DNA from: Micromonospora sp. RHAY321
GTDB taxonomy: Bacteria > Actinomycetota > Actinomycetes > Mycobacteriales > Micromonosporaceae
Direction: 5' to 3'
DNA: 64,000 nucleotides
Assembly: GCF_023896955.1 (NCBI RefSeq)
Contig: NZ_JAMHIW010000003.1
Span: 186,001 to 250,000, forward strand
The notes under the pieces are model-generated. The model was not told where the DNA came from. It saw only the letters and a list, made by a program, of their open reading frames with translations, and ran no database searches. The first letter of the stretch is position 1, and the number at the start of each line of letters is the position of its first letter. The translations under genes were made by a program, and so were the position numbers. Positions 57,442 through 64,000 of the stretch are shown piece after piece.

Positions 57442-59328
57442 TCAGCGGGCGGCCTGGAACGCTCGCCCCACCAGCGTCGCCTTGGTGCCGTCGCTGAACA
57501 GCCCGGACCGGTCCCTGTCGGTGGCGGGTAGGCCGAACCAGGCGTAGCGCTGCACGTAGGAGAGCTGGCCCAGCATGGTGGTGGCGGCGGTGAGGAAGGC
57601 CGCCTGCTGCTCCTGGCTGGGGAACTGCTGGCTACCGCCGTCGAAGCGGATCAGCGCGAACTCGGTCAGCCAGATCGGTTTCCCGTACCGCTGGTACACG
57701 GCCTGCAGGTACTGCCTGAGCTGGGCCACCGCCGTGGCGGTGGTGAAGTCGGCACCGAACCAGTGCAGGGTGATGAAGTCCACCCGGTGGCCGCGGGCCT
57801 TGGCCCCCGTCATGAACCTGTCCAGCCAGCCCTGCGCGTCGGCGGCGCCCCAGGCGACCGCTGGGCTGCCCAGCCTGCTGCCGGTCGCCATGAGTTGCGG
57901 CCACAGGTCCAGCGCCCGCTCGACCGTCATGTTCGACTGCTCGGGCAGGTCCGGCTCGTTGAAGGTGAGCAGGTACGGCCCGGCCGCCCTGGCCCGGGCC
58001 AGATCGGCGGCGGTGACGTTCTCCGCGCCACGGATCATCGGTACGAACGTCGCGCCCTGCGGAGTGGTGATCCCGGAGTGCTGGGTGCCCCAGGTGTAAT
58101 ACCAGCCGGCCTTCGAGTTCGCCAGCGCCTGACTGGCCCCGGCGAAGTTCCACACCCCGACGCCCTTCCGCGCCGAGCTGACCGCCGGCGCGACCGGAGC
58201 CCTCGACGAGGGTCGCGCGCTCGGCGACGGTGCTCGGGTCGCCGAGGGGACGGCGGCGGGTGTCGCAGCCGGCGGCACGGCCCACGAGGGTGCGGGGGGA
58301 TCGTCCGGTCGGACCACCACCAACGCGGTGATGGCGAGGGCAACGGCGGCGACACCGCCGACGAGCGACGGGAGCAGGCCGCGGGGCCGGCTCACCACCA
58401 GATCGACAAGCTTGTTTCCGCCACCGGCGTCTGCGGGCACACCGCCGGGAGGGGTGGTCCCGGCGGTGTGCCCGGCCGTCAGGCCCGGGGGCTGGTACCC
58501 GACGGCCTGCGAGGCGGCCGGGGGAACGGCCGCGCTCGGGAAGTGGGCGCTGAGGCTGGCCGGCAGCGGCAGCAGTGCCATGCCGGCGAGCAGCCGGTCG
58601 ATCGGTACGAGGGTGCCCAGGCTGCCGCAGGACGCGCAGTCCCGGACGTGCCGGGCCAGCCGTTTGCGCCACAGCGGATTGGGGGTGCCGTCCCACCCGG
58701 CGGCCGCGGCGCGCAGGTCCGGGCAGCCGGGTTGTGCCCGCAGCGCGCGGACGACCGCCCGGGCGCTCTGGATCTGCTCCTTCATCCGGTGGATCCGCAC
58801 GGCGAGGTGCCCCGGGGAGAGGCCGAGCGCGTCGGCGACCTCGCTCCGCGCGAGCACGCCGGTCTCCTCCAGCCACCAGAGCGAGAGCAGTTCCTGGTCG
58901 TCCGGGTCGAGCCAGCGGGTCGCCTCGGCGACCTCACGTCGCTGGTCGGTGAGACCGAGCCGGAGGATGGTGACCCCCGCGAAGTCCGAGGCGGGGTCGG
59001 GCACGTTGTGGATGGCGTCGAGCCCGGCGTCGCGGTTGAGCGCGGCGCGTCGGCGCTGTTCCCAGTCACGTACCTGACGGATGGTGATCGCCACCAGCCA
59101 GGACCGGTACGCCGCCGGGTCGTTGAGCGCGGGCAGGTACCGGATCACCCGTACCAACGTCTCCTGGACCACGTCGTCGACGTCGGCGTGGCCGCGGAGC
59201 GCCCGCCCGACGATGTTGTAGACCAGCGGGAGGGAGGCCGCCACGACATCGTTGAGCGCGCGCTGGTCGCCCTGTCGGGCCGCGACGACCAACCCGACGT
59301 CGGGTAGTCCTCGACCGGTTGGCGACAT
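57442..59328 (-). CDS. ECF sigma factor fused through a zinc-finger and membrane helix to a GH128-type glycosidase domain
   Basis: A 628-residue single frame. Sigma region 2 is about 20-93 (ADVDDVVQETLVRVIRYLPA) and region 4 about 120-195 (VADALGLSPGHLAVRIHRMK). Next comes HVRDCASC, an H-x3-C-x2-C motif (His227, Cys231, Cys234) as in ZAS anti-sigma factors. After a Pro-rich linker a helix (about 318-339) spans the membrane, a Pro/Ser-rich stretch (340-388) follows, and residues 390-628 form a GH128-like beta-1,3-glucanase domain with acids at Glu458 (LTFNEPDLP) and Glu556 (IWLTEFALIRF). The start ATG 59328 follows GGGAG. Design suggests a sigma factor held at the membrane and released by an outer signal. 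Related fused ECFs are known in actinomycetes. Confidence 0.85.
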   Translation of the reverse strand: MSPTGRGLPDVGLVVAARQGDQRALNDVVAASLPLVYNIVGRALRGHADVDDVVQETLVRVIRYLPALNDPAAYRSWLVAITIRQVRDWEQRRRAALNRDAGLDAIHNVPDPASDFAGVTILRLGLTDQRREVAEATRWLDPDDQELLSLWWLEETGVLARSEVADALGLSPGHLAVRIHRMKEQIQSARAVVRALRAQPGCPDLRAAAAGWDGTPNPLWRKRLARHVRDCASCGSLGTLVPIDRLLAGMALLPLPASLSAHFPSAAVPPAASQAVGYQPPGLTAGHTAGTTPPGGVPADAGGGNKLVDLVVSRPRGLLPSLVGGVAAVALAITALVVVRPDDPPAPSWAVPPAATPAAVPSATRAPSPSARPSSRAPVAPAVSSARKGVGVWNFAGASQALANSKAGWYYTWGTQHSGITTPQGATFVPMIRGAENVTAADLARARAAGPYLLTFNEPDLPEQSNMTVERALDLWPQLMATGSRLGSPAVAWGAADAQGWLDRFMTGAKARGHRVDFITLHWFGADFTTATAVAQLRQYLQAVYQRYGKPIWLTEFALIRFDGGSQQFPSQEQQAAFLTAATTMLGQLSYVQRYAWFGLPATDRDRSGLFSDGTKATLVGRAFQAAR

Positions 59329-59588
59329 GGGTCTCACTCCCTTTGCACTCATCCTCGGGCGCTCGCGCTGTGCGCCCTGACCGCCTCCTGATCGGAGACC
59401 GTTGGCAGCGGAATGGATTACGGAAATCGACGCCGGGTATGGTGCGGCGTGTTGGTGTCGCCGGGCGCTCGCCCGAGATCGGGACACCGTGCTCTGGCGC
59501 CAGTGTGAGCGCCGGGACTATCGCGAGGTTGTGCGGCAGGAGTTGCCGACGGCCTGATGCGCCCCTCTGCTCAAGACAGGACTCACGC

Positions 59589-59774
59589 ATGACATCGAAC
59601 AACAGTGATCGACCGGTGTTGTTTCTCGCCACCGCCACCGCCGACGCGCCCGACGGCCAGGGCGCGACCTTCGACGGCAGCGAGGAGGCCATGCGGCGGC
59701 TACGCCACCCGTTCGCGGTGACGGCGTCCAGGCCGACGGCGCAGGACAGCGACAACGGGGATCAGCGCGACTGA
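59589..59774 (+). CDS. Small ORF divergent from the sigma-glycosidase gene, 61 residues
   Basis: ATG 59589 with AGGA about ten bases before it. The product (MTSNNSDRPVLFLATATADA start) is soluble, Asp/Ala/Arg-rich, without signal or membrane segment. It resembles no family I know. Position makes it a candidate target or modulator of the sigma factor. The whole region upstream (59329-59588) is the shared promoter space. Short, and coding status is not certain. Confidence 0.45.
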   Translation: MTSNNSDRPVLFLATATADAPDGQGATFDGSEEAMRRLRHPFAVTASRPTAQDSDNGDQRD

Positions 59775-59815
59775 TCCGGTGGGCCTCCGCACAGCACCCT
59801 GGCCCATCCGTGCCG

Positions 59816-60124
59816 TCACGTCCCGTGCTGCCGCTGCTCGTTCTGCCGAAGGGCTTCCTCGAGCTGGTCTTCGAGGATGATGATCCGGCAGGCGGCCTCC
59901 AGGGCGGTGCCCTGGTCGACCATCTCCCGGGCCCGCGCGGCCAGCCGCAGTTGATAGCGGGAGTAGCGGCGGTGCCCGCCCGCTGAGCGGTGCGGGTCGA
60001 TCAGTTTCGCCTCGTCCACACGGCGCAGGAAGTCCTGCGTGGTGCCGAGCATCTCCGCGGCCTGCCCGATGGTGTAGGCCGGAGTGTCGTCGTCGCCGAA
60101 CATGTCATCGGGGTTCAGCCCCAT
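59816..60124 (-). CDS. MerR-type helix-turn-helix regulator
   Basis: A 102-residue protein with a MerR-like winged HTH: AYTIGQAAEMLGTTQDFLRR, IDPHRSAGGHRRYSRYQL and a short C-terminal helix (ILEDQLEEALRQNEQRQ) as coiled coil. No effector domain, as in BldC-like or single-domain MerR proteins of actinomycetes. GGAGGTGAC before ATG 60124 is ideal. Upstream the frame stays open for 95 codons with Arg-rich sequence, but a 12-base GNRA hairpin sits in the leader (60141-60168), so the downstream ATG is the likely start. Confidence 0.8.
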   Translation of the reverse strand: MGLNPDDMFGDDDTPAYTIGQAAEMLGTTQDFLRRVDEAKLIDPHRSAGGHRRYSRYQLRLAARAREMVDQGTALEAACRIIILEDQLEEALRQNEQRQHGT

Positions 60125-60747
60125 GTCACCTCCACGTCGAGGGCCCCGGCGCTTACGCGCCGGGGCCCAGGGCTTACGGGTCAGAACACCATCTGCCGAC
60201 AGGAACGTCGGCTTGTCGTATCCGCACCGGCCCACAGAACAGGCATCGGGTGCGAGGATCGCATATGCGTGACCGGAGACCACCTCTCGTTCGATGGAGA
60301 CTGCGGTGTCCGCCCGGCCTGGAATGACGGCCGACGGGCGGGCGATCCAACGGTGTACGGGCCCTCCCTTTCCTCTGCTTGCTGTTTCCTCTGCTGACGT
60401 GCGGTCCACCGGCGTCAGGGCCCACGCGACTTCATGGCCCCACGTCTACGGCGAACATCAGGCGAAGCCCTGAAAAATGCTCTGGCCTCACCTGCGGTAT
60501 CCGTCGCCCGTCGTGACCTCACGGCCGGGCGGTCCGTCTGCGTCTTTGTAGCTCTGTTCTCGACTCGAAGAAGACTAACCCACGCCGCCGAGAATATCTA
60601 GGCGAATCGGCAGAGGTTTTCTGGCTGCCCGGTGTTGGGATGTGCCCGACTCAGGCTGCCGGTGCAAGCCGGCACCGTTACGGTCGAATCTGCCGGAAGC
60701 GGTTCCCCGACCCGGGTGGCCTCGCAGGCGCGACGAACAGGACAGCC
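60125..60747. other. 623-base intergenic region, with a leader hairpin and AT-rich part
   Basis: No gene supported. Its left end holds the hairpin in front of the MerR gene. Around 60575-60605 the sequence is locally AT-rich (AGAAGACTAACC, GAGAATATCTAGG), probably a promoter area for the SDR gene. The in-frame upstream extension of the MerR gene covers 60125-60409 on the minus strand and is judged non-coding. Confidence 0.5.
60141..60168 (-). promoter_or_regulatory. Leader hairpin with GNRA loop before the MerR gene
   Basis: GGGCCCCGGCGC and GCGCCGGGGCCC (60141-60152, 60157-60168) are perfect 12-base complements. On the minus strand the loop is GTAA, a GNRA tetraloop. It ends 16 bases before the start codon, next to the ribosome site. 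It may affect translation, end an upstream transcript or stabilise the mRNA. Confidence 0.7.
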
Positions 60748-61548
60748 ATGACCGTGCACATCGATCTCGCGGGCAGGACCGCGCTGGTCACCGGTTCGAC
60801 CCAGGGCATCGGCGCCGCCATCGCCGTCGCGCTCGCCCGCGCCGGGGCGCGGGTGGCGGTCAACGGTCGTACCGCCGCCAGCGTGGAGCGGGCGGCGATG
60901 GCGTTGCGGAGCGAGGTTCCCGACGCCGAGGTGATCGAGGTCGATGCCGACGTGTCCAGCGACGAGGGCACCGCGCGAACCCTCGACCTGTTGCCCACCG
61001 TCGACATTCTGATCAACAATCTCGGCATCTTCGGGCCCACGCCGGCGCTGGAGATCACCGATGACGAGTGGCGTCGCTACTTCGAGGTGAACGTGCTGGC
61101 CGGCGTCCGGCTGACCCGCGCCTACCTGCCCGCGATGATGGAACGCGGCTGGGGGCGCGTGCAGTACATCGGTAGCGACTCGGCGGTCGTGACCCCCGCC
61201 GAGATGATCCACTACGGCGTCTCCAAGACGGCCCTGCTCGGCGTCTCGCGCGGGTTCGCGAAGGCCGCCGCCGGCACCGGCGTGACCGTCAACTCGGTGC
61301 TCGCCGGGCCGACCCACACGGCAGGCATCGAGGACTTCATCTCCGGGCTCATGGGCGACAGCCTGCCGTGGGACGAGGCGCAGCGGGAGTTCATGCGCCT
61401 GCACCGGCCGCAGTCCCTGCTTCAGCGGCTGATCGAGCCCGAGGAGATCGCCAACATGGTCACCTACCTCGCCTCTCCCCTCGCCTCCGCCACGACCGGC
61501 GCCGCCGTACGAGTCGACGGCGGCTACGTGGACGCGATCGTCCCGTAG
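60748..61548 (+). CDS. Short-chain dehydrogenase/reductase
   Basis: A 266-residue SDR: TGSTQGIGAAIAVALARAG, VAVNGRTAASVERA, the DILINNLGIFG strand, Ser in VQYIGSDSAVVT, and YGVSKTALLG with the active-site Tyr/Lys. C-terminal DGGYVDAIVP is usual. Residues 185-235 hold a longer substrate-loop (GPTHTAGIEDFISGLMGD). NAD(P)-dependent oxidoreductase, substrate unknown; the ARVAVNGR segment suggests NADP preference. AACAGGAC precedes ATG 60748. It stands alone, with no operon partner on its strand. Confidence 0.88.
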   Translation: MTVHIDLAGRTALVTGSTQGIGAAIAVALARAGARVAVNGRTAASVERAAMALRSEVPDAEVIEVDADVSSDEGTARTLDLLPTVDILINNLGIFGPTPALEITDDEWRRYFEVNVLAGVRLTRAYLPAMMERGWGRVQYIGSDSAVVTPAEMIHYGVSKTALLGVSRGFAKAAAGTGVTVNSVLAGPTHTAGIEDFISGLMGDSLPWDEAQREFMRLHRPQSLLQRLIEPEEIANMVTYLASPLASATTGAAVRVDGGYVDAIVP

Positions 61549-61599
61549 CCGGCACGGGCGCCCGTGCCGTAGCGGATCGCTGAATGCGGCGCGTCCGGT

Positions 61600-63087
61600 T
61601 CAGGCGGCCGGACGCCGCTCACCGGGTTCCACCATCGCGGCGATGAGGGCAGGGACCGGCACGGTGGCAAAGCCGACCCGGGCGTCACTGGCCCCGTACG
61701 GCAGCCACAGCTCGCCGTCGTGGATGAGCCCCCCGCAGGAGTAGACGACGTTGGGCACGTACCCGTCCCGGTCGGCATCGTCGGGTGACAGGAGCGCACC
61801 GGGAAGCCGCCCGATGACCCGTTCCGGTCGGTTCAGGTCGAGCAGGATCGCGCCGATCGCATACCGACGCATCGGACCGACACCGTGGGTGAGCACGAGC
61901 CAGCCGGCATCGGTTTCGATGGGGGATCCGCAGTTGCCGACCTGAATCAACTCCCAACTGTCGCCGGGAGCGTGCAGTGGGACCGAGGGCTGCCACCGGT
62001 TCTCGCCGTCCAGGGCCGTGAGACCGATGGTCTCGCCGTCGGCGCGGCACAGTGCCAGGTGTCGGCCGCCGACGGTACGAGGAAACAGCGCGATCCCCTT
62101 GTTACGGGCGCCCGGGCCGCGCATCGGGGTCATCTCGAAACTGCGCAGGTCGTTGCTGACCAGCGCGCGGGTGGCGATGCTCCGGCCGTCGTAGGCGGTG
62201 TACGTGGCCCGGTACACCGGCCCGGACTCGTCCTCGAACCTGACGAACCGGGCGTCCTCCATGCCGTTGCTCTCCGCTGGCGTGGCCGGCCAGAGAACCC
62301 GTTGGTGCAGGGCCGTGTCGGCGAGGAACGCGGTGGCGTAGCTGTCGGCGTTGGTGCGACGAAGTTGTTCGAGGGTGCCCATTCCGGTGGTGCGGGAGAG
62401 GAGGTCCGCCGGCAGGTTGCCGAGCACCCGCTCGAAGGTGGCCTCGTCGTACCGGTCGGGCAGGGCGTCCAGGACCGTGGCGGTGACCTCGTTGTCGCAG
62501 TCCTCCTCGGCCAGGCCGGCGGCGAGCAGGTCCCGGCGGTGCCGTACGCGCGTCCGCTGCCCCACAGCCAGGGGGCCGGACCGGTCGGTGACGGCGAGCC
62601 GATGCCCGGGTCCGACAACCGCGGTGGCGAACCCGATCGACGACAGGTGACCCTCACCGATCTGACGCAGGCTGACCGCGACGCGCAACTGCCCGGCGTC
62701 CAGGTTGGTCTGGTCGGGGTGGGCCACCATCGACGGGTTGCACAGGGCGGCGGATTCGACCGCGTACTCGTGGCTGAAGTAGGCGCCGACCAGGAGCCGG
62801 CTGGTCGGCGAGAGATCCCCGGCCCGGGCGGCACGGTGCCGGACGAGGTCGTAGTGGTGGTGGAACGTGCCGGCCAGGTCGCGGTGCCGGCCGCCGAAAC
62901 GATCGAAGGTGTCCCGCAGCAGCCGACCGGTCTCGTCGTCGTCGAGGCGCGCGACGCGGTCGATGAGCGCCCGCGCGCGGGTGCGTACCACCGCGGCGTC
63001 CTCACCAGGGACGAAGAGCTTGACGATGACCCGGCGTGGATCCGGGGTGAGGGTGACGCTCTGCCGGACGGCCAGGTTCTCGGTCAC
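61600..63087 (-). CDS. GH130-type glycosidase/phosphorylase
   Basis: A 495-residue five-bladed beta-propeller protein of the GH130 class (beta-mannoside phosphorylases and relatives). The hallmark acid patch is GMEDARFVRFEDE, with GARNKGIALFPRTVGGRH, GDSWELIQVGNCGSPIETD and LLSPDDADRDGYVPNVVYSCG; the N-terminal ~150 residues are a helical extension seen in the longer GH130 members. It acts on mannose-type linkages, either by phosphorolysis or hydrolysis. GTG 63087 overlaps the stop of the upstream gene by four bases, so they act as one unit. Confidence 0.85.
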   Translation of the reverse strand: MTENLAVRQSVTLTPDPRRVIVKLFVPGEDAAVVRTRARALIDRVARLDDDETGRLLRDTFDRFGGRHRDLAGTFHHHYDLVRHRAARAGDLSPTSRLLVGAYFSHEYAVESAALCNPSMVAHPDQTNLDAGQLRVAVSLRQIGEGHLSSIGFATAVVGPGHRLAVTDRSGPLAVGQRTRVRHRRDLLAAGLAEEDCDNEVTATVLDALPDRYDEATFERVLGNLPADLLSRTTGMGTLEQLRRTNADSYATAFLADTALHQRVLWPATPAESNGMEDARFVRFEDESGPVYRATYTAYDGRSIATRALVSNDLRSFEMTPMRGPGARNKGIALFPRTVGGRHLALCRADGETIGLTALDGENRWQPSVPLHAPGDSWELIQVGNCGSPIETDAGWLVLTHGVGPMRRYAIGAILLDLNRPERVIGRLPGALLSPDDADRDGYVPNVVYSCGGLIHDGELWLPYGASDARVGFATVPVPALIAAMVEPGERRPAA

Positions 63088-64000
63088 GACCACCGCCGGG
63101 CGTGCTGCAGGGTGGAGATGAGCGCGAGGGTCGATTCGGCGCCCTGGTTGAGGTTCGGTCCGTGCGCGGTCAGCCCGTCGTAGCCGCCGCCGGTCGCCGG
63201 ATCCCACATCGGCGTGCCGATGTCGTTGTCGCCGAGGAACCACCCGATCGCCTGCCGGATCCCGGTCTCCCAGTCGGCGTCGCCGGTGACCGTGGCGGCC
63301 GTCGCGCAGGCATCGGCGAGCGCTGCGACCTCGATCGGCTGCTGGTCGTGGTGGAACCGTACCGTGCCGTGCCGCCATCCCTTGGCGGGCACAACCGACA
63401 GCCGTCCGTCGCGGAGCTGGACGTCGCGCAGCCAGGTCAGCATCCGCAGACCGTCGCCGAGGGGCGGGCCGCCGTGGCGCAGCTGACTGGCGACGATGAC
63501 CACCTCGGCAAGGGCCGCGTTGGCGTAGGTCAGCTGCGCCCGAGGCCAGGGCCACCTCGGGTCGGACGCCGGGACGCCGACGGTGGTGGCCGCGTCCGCC
63601 AGCAGCGTGGCCGCGCTGGCGTGGCCCGGGTGGCGGCGCAGCACCTCGGCCGCGCCGAGCCCGGCGAAGGCCATCGCGTGCGGCGCCGGGGACCGCCGGG
63701 TGGCGCCCTTGCTGAAGGCCACCAGCGCCTCCTCCCGTATCCAGGCGGCGGGGCTGCGGGCGACAGCCGTACCCAGCCCCCACAGCGCCCGGCCCCACCA
63801 GTCGCCGAGCCCCGGCTCGTCGGTCCACCGCCGGTCGTACCCGAGCCGGTTGTGGAAGGCACCGCTGGCGTCCTGTGCGTGGGTCAGGAAGGCGAGGTAG
63901 CGCTCCGCGAGCCGGAGCACCTCCTCGGTCGGCTCCGGCTCGCGACTGGTGACGACCAGGCCACGGGCCACGTCGTCGGTGCAGTATCCGTGCTCGCGGC
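63084..64000 (-). CDS. Alpha/alpha-barrel glycan-related protein (5' end beyond window)
   Basis: The frame runs off the right edge; the first visible residues EHGYCTDDVARGLVV show that the GYCTDDxAR-type motif precedes the apparent start at 63971, so the N-terminus is missing. The visible ~305 residues form a helical toroid (DWWGRALWGLGTAVARS, LTYANAALAEVVIVASQL, VRFHHDQQPIEVAALADA, GYDGLTAHGPNLNQGAES). Similar proteins accompany or are fused to glycosyltransferases next to GH130 genes. Four-base overlap with the GH130 gene suggests a mannan or related glycan pathway. Confidence 0.75.
   Translation of the reverse strand, partial: REHGYCTDDVARGLVVTSREPEPTEEVLRLAERYLAFLTHAQDASGAFHNRLGYDRRWTDEPGLGDWWGRALWGLGTAVARSPAAWIREEALVAFSKGATRRSPAPHAMAFAGLGAAEVLRRHPGHASAATLLADAATTVGVPASDPRWPWPRAQLTYANAALAEVVIVASQLRHGGPPLGDGLRMLTWLRDVQLRDGRLSVVPAKGWRHGTVRFHHDQQPIEVAALADACATAATVTGDADWETGIRQAIGWFLGDNDIGTPMWDPATGGGYDGLTAHGPNLNQGAESTLALISTLQHARRWS

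Noticed and set aside
57442..59328. Sigma-glycosidase fusion as two genes merged by a sequencing error
   Set aside because: The junction region contains a ZAS motif, Pro-rich linker and a membrane helix that fit a designed membrane protein, and no second start with a ribosome site was seen at the GH domain.
60125..60409. Upstream in-frame extension of the MerR gene
   Set aside because: The extension is Arg-rich without family similarity, lies across a perfect hairpin and AT-richer DNA, and a textbook ribosome site serves the downstream ATG.
1..64000. CRISPR array or insertion sequence
   Set aside because: No series of regularly spaced repeats and no transposase frame or terminal inverted repeats were noticed.

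Overview
The window is very GC-rich chromosomal DNA with GTG/TTG starts, strong GGAGG-type ribosome binding sites and many 4-base gene overlaps. Its gene families (SigE-type sigma factor, DUF3117, TatB/HtrA, ClgR, PaaX, DUF4190) are those of an actinomycete. The gene order and protein style fit Micromonosporaceae, probably Micromonospora; this is inference from the sequence alone. No plasmid, phage, IS element or CRISPR array was seen.

Layout. 1-5.7 kb: a minus-strand run with a SigE-type sigma factor and its membrane partner (cut by the window edge), a PH-domain membrane protein, a zinc-ribbon protein, a SPOUT RNA methyltransferase and a MaoC hydratase. 5.7-10.1 kb: thioredoxin, an HTTM (vitamin-K-carboxylase-like) protein with a DCC thiol oxidoreductase, a radical SAM protein and a CoA-binding protein. 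10.2-19.2 kb: acyl-CoA dehydrogenase, CoA-ester lyase, three-gene scatter of SDRs and DUF4190 proteins, an EamA transporter, a HAD phosphatase and a PhzF protein. 19.2-34.9 kb: a block whose gene types match the conserved mycobacterial Rv1207-Rv1232 neighbourhood (MgtE-N/CBS protein, DUF1003, Mrp, TatB, HtrA, O-methyltransferase, DUF3117, Tag, DivIVA-like, FolP2-like), interrupted by PepA, PaaX/enoyl-CoA hydratase and a DUF1800/DUF1501 export pair. Here sigE/rseA and gpgS, present in the mycobacterial order, are absent. 35-46.5 kb: an orphan NuoA, a surface protein, KorAB, an azoreductase/MarR pair, a K+ channel, ClgR-ClpP, a decapitated trypsin-like protease, a lipoprotein, a methyltransferase and tRNA-Arg(CCT).

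47.5-57.4 kb holds an iron-regulated NRPS-independent siderophore locus: a four-gene synthesis operon (ATP-grasp ligase, two IucA/IucC synthetases, type III PLP decarboxylase), a three-gene transport operon (siderophore-interacting reductase, RhtX-like MFS importer, DHA2 MFS exporter) and a divergent GNAT. Each operon start carries an IdeR/DmdR-type iron box. The enzyme set equals that of vibrioferrin loci (PvsA, B, D, E plus exporter PvsC).

57.4-64 kb: a single 628-residue protein joins an ECF sigma factor, a zinc-finger anti-sigma-like motif, a membrane helix and an extracytoplasmic GH128-type glycosidase domain. It is followed by a MerR regulator preceded by a GNRA-loop hairpin, an SDR, and a GH130 glycosidase operon that runs off the right edge. 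The sigma-glycosidase fusion and the vibrioferrin-type siderophore locus are the most notable contents.
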